From Streptomyces natalensis ATCC 27448 (GTDB lineage Bacteria; Actinomycetota; Actinomycetes; Streptomycetales; Streptomycetaceae), in the NCBI RefSeq assembly GCF_000935125.1, contig NZ_JRKI01000003.1, forward strand, positions 124,001 through 188,000: DNA of 64,000 nt. Reading direction: 5' to 3'. The notes below the pieces were generated by a model. The model was not told the origin of the DNA. It was given only the letters and a program-made list of their open reading frames with translations, and searched no databases. The translations under genes and the position numbers were made by a program. The stretch's first letter is position 1. Each line of letters begins with the position of its first letter. Shown one piece after another: positions 46,814-55,064 of this stretch.

Positions 46814-47967
46814 CGCCGCCCCCTCCGCATCCCGAGCCGCATCGTCGCCACGATCTCCCGCTGGACCTCGCTCACGCCGCCCCCGAAGGTGTTGATCTGC
46901 GCCGCACGGTTCATCCGCTCCAGCTCGCCGTCCCCGAAGGCGCCCGGCGACCCGGCCCGTACCAGGGCGGCGTCGCCGGCCACTTCCTGGCAGATCCGGT
47001 AGACCTCGACGGCGCTCTCCGTCCCCGCGAACTTCACACCGCTGGCGTCACCGGGGCCGAGCGTGCCGGCGCCCACCTCGCCCACCAGCCGCCAGTTCAA
47101 CAGCCGGGTGGCGGCCAGCCGGGCGTACGCCTCGGCGAGCCGGGACCGTACCCAAGGGCGGTCCGCCGGCCGCTCGCCGCTCTCCGGATCGGGTGTCCGG
47201 GCATACGCCAGCGCCGCCTCGAAGGAGTCCTCGGCCTGCATGCCGAGGGCCGCCAGCGCCACCCGCTCATGGTTGAGCTGCGTGGTGATCAGCCGCCAGC
47301 CGGCGTGCGCCTCGCCGACCAGGTTGCCGGCCGGGACGCGCACACCGTCGTAGTAGGTGGCGGTGGTCATCAGGCCGCCGACGGTCTCGATCGGGGTCCA
47401 GGAGAAGCCCGGCGCATCGGTCGGCACCAGGATGATCGAGATGCCCCGGTGCTTGGGCGCGTCGGGGTCGGTGCGGCAGGCGAGCCAGATCCAGTCGGCC
47501 TGGTGGGCGTTACTGGTGAAGCTCTTGCTGCCGTCGATCAGCCAGTCGGAACCCGTCTTCACGGCGCGCGTACGCAGCGCGGCGAGATCCGTGCCCGCCT
47601 CCGGCTCCGTATAGCCGATAGCGAAGACGATCTCGCCACTGAGGATGCGCGGCAGGAAGAAGTCCTTCTGGCGCTCGGTTCCGTACGCCATCAGGGTCGG
47701 GCCGACGGTGTTGAGGGTGACCATCGATACGGGCGCGCCCGCGCGCTGGGCCTCGTCGAAGAAGATGAACTGCTCGTCGGGGCCGCGGCCCTGGCCCCCG
47801 TACGCGGTCGGCCAGCCCAGGCCCAGCAGGCCGTCGGCGCCGATCCGGCGGAGCACGTCGCGCCGGTCCGCGGGATCCTCGACGGGGCCGTCGGGCAGCA
47901 CCGTACGGAAGTAGGCGCGGAGTTCGGCGCGCAGCCGCTGCTGGCGCGCGGTGGGGGCGAGGTGCAC
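46810..47967 (-). CDS. Acyl-CoA dehydrogenase (FadE/ChsE-like), first gene of the operon
   Basis: 385 residues from a GTG with AAGGGGAGG upstream. A full acyl-CoA dehydrogenase: N-terminal helices, the FAD/substrate loop FAIGYTEPEAGTDLAALRTRAV, the beta domain WLIDGSKSFTSNAHQADWIW, and C-terminal LNHERVALAALGMQAEDSFE and INTFGGGVSEVQREIVATMR. Together with the second, divergent dehydrogenase gene it could form a heterotetramer like ChsE1-ChsE2. The long palindrome at 48023-48055 lies 56 bp upstream and probably regulates the five-gene operon. Confidence 0.88.
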   Translation of the reverse strand: MHLAPTARQQRLRAELRAYFRTVLPDGPVEDPADRRDVLRRIGADGLLGLGWPTAYGGQGRGPDEQFIFFDEAQRAGAPVSMVTLNTVGPTLMAYGTERQKDFFLPRILSGEIVFAIGYTEPEAGTDLAALRTRAVKTGSDWLIDGSKSFTSNAHQADWIWLACRTDPDAPKHRGISIILVPTDAPGFSWTPIETVGGLMTTATYYDGVRVPAGNLVGEAHAGWRLITTQLNHERVALAALGMQAEDSFEAALAYARTPDPESGERPADRPWVRSRLAEAYARLAATRLLNWRLVGEVGAGTLGPGDASGVKFAGTESAVEVYRICQEVAGDAALVRAGSPGAFGDGELERMNRAAQINTFGGGVSEVQREIVATMRLGMRRGRR

Positions 47968-48022
47968 GTCGGCGGCCTCCCCTTCTGGTGGCCGTACGCG
48001 TTGTGGTGGCCGTACGAGCGAA

Positions 48023-48055
48023 AGCGGGTTTCTGACTGTCCGTCAGAAACCCGCT
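48023..48055. promoter_or_regulatory. Large palindrome upstream of the igr-like operon
   Basis: Perfect 14-bp arms (AGCGGGTTTCTGAC and GTCAGAAACCCGCT) flank 5 bp. The core TTCTGAC-N5-GTCAGAA resembles operators of TetR-type regulators of lipid or steroid catabolism. It overlaps the expected promoter of the first dehydrogenase gene. A transcription terminator is the alternative, but no T tract follows. Confidence 0.6.
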
Positions 48056-48303
48056 CGCTGTCAAGGTCGGCGCAGGGAACCCCGGCGCAGCCCGTAACCG
48101 CCGCACCAACCTCGACCATCACCTACGGCTCTTCTCTCAACTCCCCTATGAATCCCCCCTCAGCTTGCCTCTCGACTCATCGCTGGGCTCATCTCCGGGC
48201 TCATCCATCGACCCGGGTGCCGCCGCACCTGTCGGCTTCAGCCCTCGGCTCGCCTCTCGGCTCACCTTGGGGCCGACCGCTGCCCCCGTGGCGGCGAGCC
48301 GGA
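48056..48303. other. Intergenic region without a clear gene
   Basis: No gene is recognised upstream of the palindrome, where mycobacterial igr operons would have cyp125 or a regulator. The sequence is somewhat lower in GC, with ctcggctcgcctctcggctc-type short repeats near 48245. Confidence 0.4.
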
Positions 48304-48612
48304 TCAGTCGATGTTGTTGCCGAAGGTGACAGAGGCGTTGGACTGGTCAAGGTCCGTGTAGCCGGAGCCGTTCACGCTCGCGGTGTTGTTCTGGTTGGAG
48401 GCACCGGTGCCGTTGGCAACCTGCTGACCGGTGGTGGAGTTTCCGTGGTTGTCGCCGTGGACACCGGTCCCCTGCTGGGTGGTGGCCGCCGCATTGGACC
48501 CGTTGTTCGCAAGGCTGCCGTTGTCGGCCTGCGCCACGCCGCCGAAAAGAGCGACCGCGAAGGGCAGGGCGGCGACGACAGCGATGACGCGAGCAGTACG
48601 GGTGCTTGCCAT
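48304..48612 (-). CDS. Small secreted Asn/Gln/Gly-rich protein
   Basis: 102 residues with AGGAGGAAG before the ATG. The signal peptide is MASTRTARVIAVVAALPFAV..., cleavage near AQA-DNG. The mature 73 residues are rich in N, Q, G, S and T, with almost no charged or aromatic residues except one Tyr. NxxSNxx, QQGTG and QQVANGTG patterns recur about every 20 residues. The composition resembles surface amyloid-forming proteins (curlin, chaplin or rodlin type), but no chaplin domain or Cys is present. It stands alone with its own long upstream region. No family recognised. Confidence 0.7.
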   Translation of the reverse strand: MASTRTARVIAVVAALPFAVALFGGVAQADNGSLANNGSNAAATTQQGTGVHGDNHGNSTTGQQVANGTGASNQNNTASVNGSGYTDLDQSNASVTFGNNID

Positions 48613-49041
48613 GTTTCTTCCTCCTACGGAACACAACTTCAAGATCCGACCCCCTGTGGATCCGATCTCCTTGCGGATCTGCGCTCTGTACGGATCCGAG
48701 CTACCTGCCCGGCAGAGCCGGTCCACCCGGCCTGCCGCCCTCGATCCCGCTTCGATCCCGATCCGATTGCCAACTCCGTTGATCCACCGGGTGATTGGCC
48801 GACCACCCGGTGCGTGCCTCGACGTCGCGACCTCAGAATTGCCCACCGAATCCCCGGCGAACCCGCCGTGAAGGGTCGATTCCCTCGCAAGCATGAGGAA
48901 CATCGGATAAACCATCTCCGCTCCCCAGCGCCCCCACGCACGCACCCAGGCCCGCACGACCTGGCCTTTCACCCCGACCCACGCCCCCTTCTCCCGCCCC
49001 GCCCCCTTCCTTTTCTCGAACATTCGTACGAAAATAAGGCC
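48613..49041. other. Divergent regulatory region
   Basis: 429 bp between the secreted protein (reverse) and the prim-pol gene (forward). It holds several ggatccga/gcggatc repeats (48650-48720) and cgatcccg repeats (48740-48770). A LexA-like box lies at 49016-49031. No gene seen. Confidence 0.45.
49016..49031. promoter_or_regulatory. LexA-like (SOS) box before the prim-pol gene
   Basis: TCGAAC-ATTC-GTACGA differs from the actinobacterial consensus TCGAAC-N4-GTTCGA by one base and ends 10 bp before the prim-pol ATG. A DNA-damage-regulated polymerase would fit. Inferred. Confidence 0.4.
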
Positions 49042-50049
49042 ATGGGCACGCACCGAAGCACTGCCGTCGACCCTCCGCCCGCCGAGCTCTCCCCAGCGGT
49101 CCGACCGGTGGTCCCCGCGGCGCTCCCCACCGGGCCCATGGCCGGGACCGCCCGATGCGCCCCGTCCCGCCCGCAGCCGGACGCTTCCCCGAGCACCCGC
49201 CCGCGTTCGAGCAGGAAAGACCCCCACACCACCGCCCTCGCCCACGCCCTGCGCGCCGCCGAGCGCGGTTACGCCGTCATCCCGCTGACCCGCACCAAGC
49301 ACCCCGCCGTCCGCTCACCGCATCGCGGCCACCCCGAATCGCCGCCCTGCCGCGGCGCCTGCGGCCGTATCGGGCACGGCATCCACGACGCGACCACCGA
49401 CCCGCTCGGCATCCGCCGGTTGTTCGCCGCCGCCCCGTGGGCCACCGGATACGGCATCGCCTGCGGCCTGCCGCCGTACCACCTCATCGGCGTCGACCTC
49501 GACACCAAGAACGGCGCCGACGCCCTCACCGCGCTGCGCTTCCTCGCCGAGCAACACGGCTTCCCGCTGCCGCCGACGGTGACGGTCCGCACCCCGAGCG
49601 GCGGCCGCCATCTCTGGTTCACCGGACCGCCGTCGCCGCCCGTACCCAATTCCGTCGGGCGCCTCGCCCCGGGCATCGACATCCGGGGCGCCGGCGGCTA
49701 TCTGGTCGGCCCCGGTTCCCTCACCGCTCGCGGCCGCTACGTACTGGCGCCGGGCGCACCCCGCGTGCCCGCCCCCGCCCCGCACGCCCTGCTCGCCCTC
49801 CTCACGCCCCCCCCCCCTCACTGCGACGCCCCCTCGCCCGTACCGCCACAGCCCACCTCGGCCCTCATACGCTTCGTCCGCCCCTCCCCGCGGGGCCAGC
49901 GCAACGCCCGCCTCTTCTGGGCCGCCTGCCGCGCCCACGAGGCGGGCCTGCGCCAGGAACTGTCCGCCCGCCTCATCGAGGCCGCCTGCCGTACGGGGCT
50001 GTCCGAACAGGAGGCACGGGCGACCATTGCTTCGGCGGGGCGGCGTTAA
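49042..50049 (+). CDS. Stand-alone bifunctional primase/polymerase (prim-pol) domain protein
   Basis: 335 residues. After a disordered Pro/Arg-rich N-terminus (about 70 residues), an AEP-family prim-pol domain spans about 75-260. The metal-binding Asp-x-Asp is in GVDLDTKNG, the catalytic His in GGRHLWFTG, and the strand GIDIRGAGGYLVGPGS completes the site. A C-terminal helical part (NARLFWAACRAHEAG; GLSEQEARATIASAG) resembles the PriCT-type tail of plasmid and phage primases. No helicase or replication gene is adjacent, so this is a chromosomal solitary copy, perhaps used in repair. The stop overlaps the convergent methyltransferase stop. Confidence 0.82.
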   Translation: MGTHRSTAVDPPPAELSPAVRPVVPAALPTGPMAGTARCAPSRPQPDASPSTRPRSSRKDPHTTALAHALRAAERGYAVIPLTRTKHPAVRSPHRGHPESPPCRGACGRIGHGIHDATTDPLGIRRLFAAAPWATGYGIACGLPPYHLIGVDLDTKNGADALTALRFLAEQHGFPLPPTVTVRTPSGGRHLWFTGPPSPPVPNSVGRLAPGIDIRGAGGYLVGPGSLTARGRYVLAPGAPRVPAPAPHALLALLTPPPPHCDAPSPVPPQPTSALIRFVRPSPRGQRNARLFWAACRAHEAGLRQELSARLIEAACRTGLSEQEARATIASAGRR

Positions 50050-50843
50050 GCGCCACCACCGTCGCTTGAGCCCCCGCCCGGCTTCCGCGCCTCCATCAAA
50101 AACCGCGTCGTATGGGCCACGAACGCCCCCTCCCGCCGAATCAGCGCGTCCAACTCCCGCAGCCGATCCCGATATTCCTCAACGGTGAAGCCCGGCACCA
50201 TCCAGATCACCTTCCGCAGAAAGTAAACGACGGCCCCGATATCGAAGAACTCCGTACGCAGCGACTCCGCTGTCACATCGACCACGTCCAGTCCGGCCTT
50301 CTCCGCGGCCCGCCGCGCATCCTCGGGATGACGCGCACGCCGCACCTCCTCCGGCTGCGGTCCGAGAAAGAACTCCACCAGCTCGAACACACTCGCCGGG
50401 CCGACCTGTTGGGAGAAATACGTGCCGCCCGGCCGCAGCACCCGAGCGATCTCCTCCCACCACACCGTCACCGGATGACGGCTGGTCACCAGGTCGAAAG
50501 CCGCATCGGCAAACGGCAACGGCGGCTCGTCGTCATCGGCGACCACGACGACACCCCGCGGATGCAACAGCGCGGTGGCCTTGGCGACATTCGGCGGCCA
50601 GGATTCCGTCGCAACCATCACCGACGGCATTTTCTCCGCCCCGGCAAGCACTTCCCCACCACCGGTCTGAATATCCAACGCCGCCGACGCCCCCGCGAGC
50701 CGCCGACTCATCTCCCGCCGATATCCCCAAGAGGGCCGCTCCTCGGTGGCCCTCCCCTCCAGCCACGAAAAGTCCCACCCTTCAACCGATACGGCGGCAG
50801 CCTCGTCCACCAATTCCTCAAACCCGCGCGACGCATTTCCCAT
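50046..50843 (-). CDS. Class I SAM-dependent methyltransferase
   Basis: 265 residues. Rossmann-like methyltransferase: motif I region ALDIQTGGGEVLAG, motif II-like GVVVVADDDEP, motif IV FADAAFDLVTSRHPVTVWWE, and post-motif RVLRPGGTYFSQQVG. The N-terminal FSWLEGRATEERPSWGYRRE is a usual opening of Streptomyces methyltransferases of the DUF/ubiE-like group. The ATG at 50843 begins the conserved part; an upstream in-frame ATG adds unconserved residues. Substrate unknown. Its last codon overlaps the prim-pol stop in convergent orientation. Confidence 0.83.
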   Translation of the reverse strand: MGNASRGFEELVDEAAAVSVEGWDFSWLEGRATEERPSWGYRREMSRRLAGASAALDIQTGGGEVLAGAEKMPSVMVATESWPPNVAKATALLHPRGVVVVADDDEPPLPFADAAFDLVTSRHPVTVWWEEIARVLRPGGTYFSQQVGPASVFELVEFFLGPQPEEVRRARHPEDARRAAEKAGLDVVDVTAESLRTEFFDIGAVVYFLRKVIWMVPGFTVEEYRDRLRELDALIRREGAFVAHTTRFLMEARKPGGGSSDGGGA

Positions 50844-50941
50844 ACCGCCATCATCCCGGCACATACCTGCATACGCCAACGATTTCCGCTGCCCCACGCG
50901 CCGGCTCAGCTGCGGCAAATGAACCCGCCCCCGGACTCACC

Positions 50942-51439
50942 TCACAGCGCCACAGCCCGCCCCCGCACCAAAACGTTCTGCGTCCCCAGGCCGATCGCCA
51001 GGTACGCATACACCGACGCGGCGCCCAGCATCCCGGCCCCGGCCACGTGATCGATCCACAGCCCCAGCCCACCGTGCACCACCACCGAGGCCAGCCACAA
51101 CACGGTCGTGGCCGCTGTCCCCTTGCGCCACACCTCGCCCTGCGGACCGCGCCACACCCGCACGGTCCGCGCCCTGACCACGCCGAACCCCGCCGCGACG
51201 GCCAGGCTCACCACCAGGAGGGCAATGGGCAGGAACGTCAGCGGGCGATATTTCACGACCGAGGCGATACCGAAGGTGATCCCCAGGACACCCAGCACAC
51301 CGAGGACGGCCGGCGCAATCAACGACCCGTTACGCCGCACCGGACGCGTGCGCAACTGCCGTCGCACCACCAACCCGACAACCACCACGGTCACGACGAC
51401 GAGCCCGGCCCCGCCCTGCACACCCTGCACACCCTGCAT
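50942..51439 (-). CDS. Polytopic membrane protein (possibly DUF1453/CcdC-like)
   Basis: 165 residues with about five hydrophobic helices: 8-25, 45-65, 72-92, 112-130 and 138-158. Basic loops (VRRQLRTRPVRRNGS, RARTVRVWRGPQGEVWRKG) should face the cytoplasm. A GVQGVQGG start follows a good ribosome site (GGGGGAGTAGGG). Size and a basic loop after TM1 recall the DUF1453 (CcdC-like) proteins, but I cannot confirm this. The gene is isolated, so context gives no function. Confidence 0.6.
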   Translation of the reverse strand: MQGVQGVQGGAGLVVVTVVVVGLVVRRQLRTRPVRRNGSLIAPAVLGVLGVLGITFGIASVVKYRPLTFLPIALLVVSLAVAAGFGVVRARTVRVWRGPQGEVWRKGTAATTVLWLASVVVHGGLGLWIDHVAGAGMLGAASVYAYLAIGLGTQNVLVRGRAVAL

Positions 51440-51808
51440 ATCCCTACTCCCCCTTGTGGCACCGCAGTTGCACAACAGCACCGTTCCCCTCATTGTGCCC
51501 TCCGGCCCCAAAGCCCTTCCGCCGACCCGGAGTTCCTGCCTACGAGACCGACAAGGCCGCTACTGCCCACGACGTCGAGCTCATCAGCGGCCTCGTCCAC
51601 AGCCCGCTCCGCCGCCACCCGCCCGGACTCGACCCGGCGGCGCCGCCCCCGTCGCTTCCGGACTCCATGCCCGACGGGCATACGGGCACGGTGGGCTCGC
51701 GCAGCGAGGCACCAGAACAGCACGGGGAGGGCGAACGGCCCAGGGCGCATGAGCCGGTCGGAACAGAGCGCACCATCAGCAAGACCGGCGTACCGCCACG
51801 CGCCCGAC
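51440..51808. other. Intergenic region without a gene
   Basis: About 370 bp between the membrane protein and the tRNA-Ser terminator. Open frames here are short and lack ribosome sites. Confidence 0.4.
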
Positions 51809-51852
51809 GAGAACGACCCCCGACCAAACATCCTGGTCAGGGGCCGTTCTCG
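51809..51852 (-). terminator. tRNA-Ser(UGA) terminator
   Basis: A long imperfect hairpin, CGAGAACGaCCCC...TGGTC...GGGGcCGTTCTCG, directly 3' of the reverse-strand tRNA. Confidence 0.65.
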
Positions 51853-51864
51853 CAGCTCTGCTCG

Positions 51865-51952
51865 CGGAGGCTGTGGGATTTGAACCCACGGTGAGGGGTT
51901 ACCTCACGACAGTTTTCAAGACTGTTCCCTTAGGCCGCTCGGGCAAGCCTCC
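51865..51952 (-). tRNA. tRNA-Ser (anticodon UGA)
   Basis: An 88-nt class II tRNA on the reverse strand: acceptor GGAGGCT pairing AGCCTCC plus G73, anticodon arm ACAGTCTTGAAAACTGT, a long variable arm (GTGAGGTAACCCCTCAC) and T-arm GTGGGTTCAAATCCCAC. Confidence 0.92.
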
Positions 51953-51995
51953 CCGCGGCACCGGTGTGCGGTGTCGCGGGGATCAGACTAGCGCG

Positions 51996-53519
51996 TCACT
52001 TGTCGCCCGTGCGCTGGCCCAGGGTGACCTGGGCGGTGTGCTCCTTGCCGCCGCGCAGGTAGGTGAGGGTGACGTGGTCGCCCGGCTTGTGTTGCCAGAT
52101 TTCGCTGATGAGGGTGGGGCCGCTGTCGATGACGGTGCTGTCGAGTTTGGTGATGGTGTCGCCGGGGCGCAGACCGGCCTTGTCGGCGGGGCCGCCCGGG
52201 GTGACCGATTCGGTGCCGTTGTTGCCGGTCTGGGCGATGGTGGCACCGTTGCCGGTCTCCTTCATGCCGACCTGGACGCCTATCTGCGGATAGACCGGCT
52301 TGCCGGTCCTGATCAGGTCCTGGGCGACCCGCCGGGCCTGGTCGATGGGGATGGCGAAGCCCAGGCCGATGCTGCCGGACTGCTGCGATTCGCCGCCCAG
52401 GCCGCCGCCGTTGCCCGCCGACTGGATGGCGGAGTTGATGCCGATGACGTTGCCGCTGGCGTCCATCAGGGGGCCGCCGGAGTTGCCGGGGTTTATCGAG
52501 GCGTCCGTCTGGAGGGCGCTCATGTACGAGGCGCTGGCGCCGTCACCGTCGCTGGAGGCCACCGGGCGGTCCTTGGCGCTGATGATGCCGGTGGTGACCG
52601 TGCCGGACAGCCCGAACGGGGCGCCGATCGCGATCGTGGCGTCGCCCACCTGGACGCCGGCGGAGCGGCCGAGCGGAAGCGGGTTGAGCGGGGCTCCCGA
52701 GGGGTGCTTCAGCTTGACCACGGCCACGTCGTAGCCCTGGGCGCGGCCTATCACCTGGGCGTCGTACTTCTTGCCGTTGGAGAACGTCGCGGTGAGCTTG
52801 CCCCCGTCGGCCGCGCTGGCGACGACGTGGTTGTTGGTGAGGATGTGGCCCTGCTTGTCGTAGATGAAGCCGGTGCCCGTGCCGCCCTCGCCGGTCGCGC
52901 CCTGCGCCTCGATGGTGACGACGCTGGGCAGCGCCTTCTGCGCTATGCCGGAGACGGAGGTGGGCTTGCGGTTGAGCGCCTCGGGGTTGCCGGTGGCGGT
53001 GACCGTCGTCGAGCCGGTGTCGTTGCGGCCCGCGGCCCAGAAGCCGATACCGCCGCCGATACCGCCCGCCACCAGCGCGGCCGCCAGCACGCCGACCACC
53101 AGTCCGGCATTACGCCGCTTGGGGGCCGGGCCACTCGGCGTGCCCCAGGGGTCGCCGCCACCGCCGCCACCGTGGGAGCCCCAGCCGCCGCCGGCCCCGC
53201 CCTGGCCGGCGGTCGCGTAGGCGGGGAACTGGGCGGTCTGCTCGGGGGACGGACCGTGGCCGCCGGGGGCGGGGGACTGCTCCCAGGTGCTGCCGCCGCC
53301 CGGTACGGACGCGGCGGGGCCCGCCGAGTCGCCCGGCGCGCCCGCGGCGGCGGCCGGCCCGGGGGGCGGCGGGGGTGCCGCGGGGGGCATGGCGGGGGGC
53401 GGCGGGACGTGCGGAGTCTGCGCGCCCGGGGCGGACGCGGCGGCGCGGTCCGACGCCTGCGGCCCGGTCGGCGGCGTGGCCTCCGACGGGACGTCGGCTC
53501 CCTCGTTCTCGGTGCTCAC
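51996..53519 (-). CDS. Membrane-anchored HtrA/DegP-type serine protease with PDZ domain
   Basis: 507 residues from a GTG with GAGGAGAGAT upstream. The N-terminal 145 residues are cytoplasmic, Pro/Gly-rich and disordered. One membrane helix (about 160-182, AGLVVGVLAAALVAGGIGGG) places the rest outside. The trypsin-like domain has its triad in HILTNNHVV (about 232), YDVAVVKL (about 264) and NPGNSGGPL (about 347). A C-terminal PDZ domain (about 400-505) has GGPADKAGLRPGDTITKLD. Such proteases degrade or sense misfolded envelope proteins. It lies just downstream of tRNA-Ser and is transcribed from the repeat-containing region before the phosphodiesterase gene. Confidence 0.92.
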   Translation of the reverse strand: MSTENEGADVPSEATPPTGPQASDRAAASAPGAQTPHVPPPPAMPPAAPPPPPGPAAAAGAPGDSAGPAASVPGGGSTWEQSPAPGGHGPSPEQTAQFPAYATAGQGGAGGGWGSHGGGGGGDPWGTPSGPAPKRRNAGLVVGVLAAALVAGGIGGGIGFWAAGRNDTGSTTVTATGNPEALNRKPTSVSGIAQKALPSVVTIEAQGATGEGGTGTGFIYDKQGHILTNNHVVASAADGGKLTATFSNGKKYDAQVIGRAQGYDVAVVKLKHPSGAPLNPLPLGRSAGVQVGDATIAIGAPFGLSGTVTTGIISAKDRPVASSDGDGASASYMSALQTDASINPGNSGGPLMDASGNVIGINSAIQSAGNGGGLGGESQQSGSIGLGFAIPIDQARRVAQDLIRTGKPVYPQIGVQVGMKETGNGATIAQTGNNGTESVTPGGPADKAGLRPGDTITKLDSTVIDSGPTLISEIWQHKPGDHVTLTYLRGGKEHTAQVTLGQRTGDK

Positions 53520-54060
53520 AGATCTCTCCTCAGCTTCCTGACATGAGCTCGACGGCTGTGCCGGATCGGGGGTGTTCCCCGGGGCCGGCCCTGGGATACG
53601 GGTGCCCAGGGGCGCGGAATCCAAGGCGGTTCCGGAGCCCAAGGCCCCACACCTCGGGCTCCGGCCCCGGATCCCGGATCCCAGATCCCAGATCCCAGAT
53701 CCCAGATCCCAGCATCAAGGATCCCGCCGGTGCGGGCCATACGGGCCGTATGCGCCCTACGGACCCGCGGACCGTAGCGACCCGCCCCGGCACGGCATCC
53801 CGCCTCCTCCAGCCTTGCCCACCGCGCGTCAGGGCGCCGTAAGCCGAGGCTGTGACTTTCCCGCACCCTTATGCCGGATGATTCGGTCATTTTGGACAGG
53901 TGGGGTGAAGGGGGTGGGTGGGTCCGTGGTGGTCGGGTGCTCGGGGTGCCGTCAGGCAGGAAAGCGGCCCGGCAGTCCGTGCCACCCGCCCCTGCAACCC
54001 CTGCCGTCCCACGCGCACCGTACACACCTGCCGCGCAACGGCGAATGGCACGATAACTCG
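53520..54060. other. Divergent intergenic region
   Basis: About 540 bp between the protease (reverse) and the glycerophosphodiesterase (forward). It contains the heptamer array at 53670-53711 and presumably both promoters. I see no gene. Confidence 0.45.
53670..53711. repeat. Six tandem heptamers gatccca
   Basis: One variant copy (gatcccg) and five perfect gatccca copies in a row, lying about 150 bp upstream of the HtrA-type gene. It is the second heptanucleotide array in the window. Confidence 0.88.
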
Positions 54061-54924
54061 GTGAACTACGCACGCCCCGCCCACGACGACCGTTCGAGTC
54101 GGCCGGCCATATCCGTCATCGCCCACCGGGGCGCCTCCGAGGACGCTCCGGAGCACACACTGGCCGCCTACCGCAAGGCGATCGAGGACGGGGCGGACGC
54201 CCTCGAATGCGATGTCCGGCTGACCGCCGACGGGCATCTGGTCTGCGTCCACGACCGGCGGGTGAACCGCACCTCCAACGGACGCGGCGCCGTCTCCGCC
54301 CTGGAGCTGGCCGATCTCGCCAGCCTCGACTTCGGGTCCTGGAAGGACGGCGCGTACGGTCCCGACACCCTGGACCCCAACGAGGCGCCCGACCGGCAGC
54401 TCGAGGACCCCGAGCGGACGTCCGTACTGACCCTGGAGCGGCTGCTGGAACTGGTCGCCGACGCGGACCGCCGGGTCGAACTGGCCATCGAGACGAAACA
54501 TCCGACGCGCTGGGCCGGACAGGTGGAGGAGCGGCTGGTCGAGCTGCTCGAACGGTTCGGGCACACAAAACCGGCCAGGGCGGAGGAGTGGATACCGTCG
54601 GTCCGGGTGATGAGTTTTTCGGCCCGCTCGCTGCACCGCGTAAGGGCCGCCGCACCGGAGATCCCCGGCGTCTACCTCATGCAATTCCTCACCCCGCGGC
54701 ACCGCGACGGCCGGCTGCCCCCGGGTGTGCAGATCGCGGGACCCGGCATCCGGATCCTGCGCGCGCACCCGGAGTACGTCGCCAAGGCCCATCGCGCGGG
54801 CCATCAGGTTCACGTCTGGACGGTCAACGAGGCATCGGATGTCGAGTTGTGCCGTGAGTTGGGTGTGGATGCCGTGATTACCAATCGCCCCAAACAGGTG
54901 CGAAACCAACTGGGCCTTGCCTAA
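54061..54924 (+). CDS. Glycerophosphodiester phosphodiesterase (GlpQ/UgpQ-like)
   Basis: 287 residues from a GTG. A GDPD TIM barrel without signal peptide, so cytoplasmic (UgpQ-like). Catalytic and metal-binding motifs are IAHRGASEDAPEHT (His, Arg, Glu), ALECDVRLTADGHLVCVHD (Glu, Asp, His), the mid-barrel ELAIETKHP (Glu, Lys) and the terminal VHVWTVNEA. It hydrolyses glycerophosphodiesters to an alcohol and glycerol 3-phosphate. The RsbW-like ATPase gene follows after 140 bp. Length is usual for the family. Confidence 0.92.
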   Translation: MNYARPAHDDRSSRPAISVIAHRGASEDAPEHTLAAYRKAIEDGADALECDVRLTADGHLVCVHDRRVNRTSNGRGAVSALELADLASLDFGSWKDGAYGPDTLDPNEAPDRQLEDPERTSVLTLERLLELVADADRRVELAIETKHPTRWAGQVEERLVELLERFGHTKPARAEEWIPSVRVMSFSARSLHRVRAAAPEIPGVYLMQFLTPRHRDGRLPPGVQIAGPGIRILRAHPEYVAKAHRAGHQVHVWTVNEASDVELCRELGVDAVITNRPKQVRNQLGLA

Positions 54925-55064
54925 AGCCCTTCACAGGGTGTGCACCGGCGCATTCGGCCCGTATCCACGGGTGTCGGGTGCGTCACTGCATGCCGCTTGG
55001 CCGGTTTCCGGTCCAGTCCATTGGGGCATTCAACCCGTGGCGTGGGGCAAAGGAGGTCTCGGGG

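Noticed and set aside
48023..48055. Transcription terminator
   Set aside because: There is no T tract on either strand and no gene ends nearby. It lies over the promoter side of the dehydrogenase gene.
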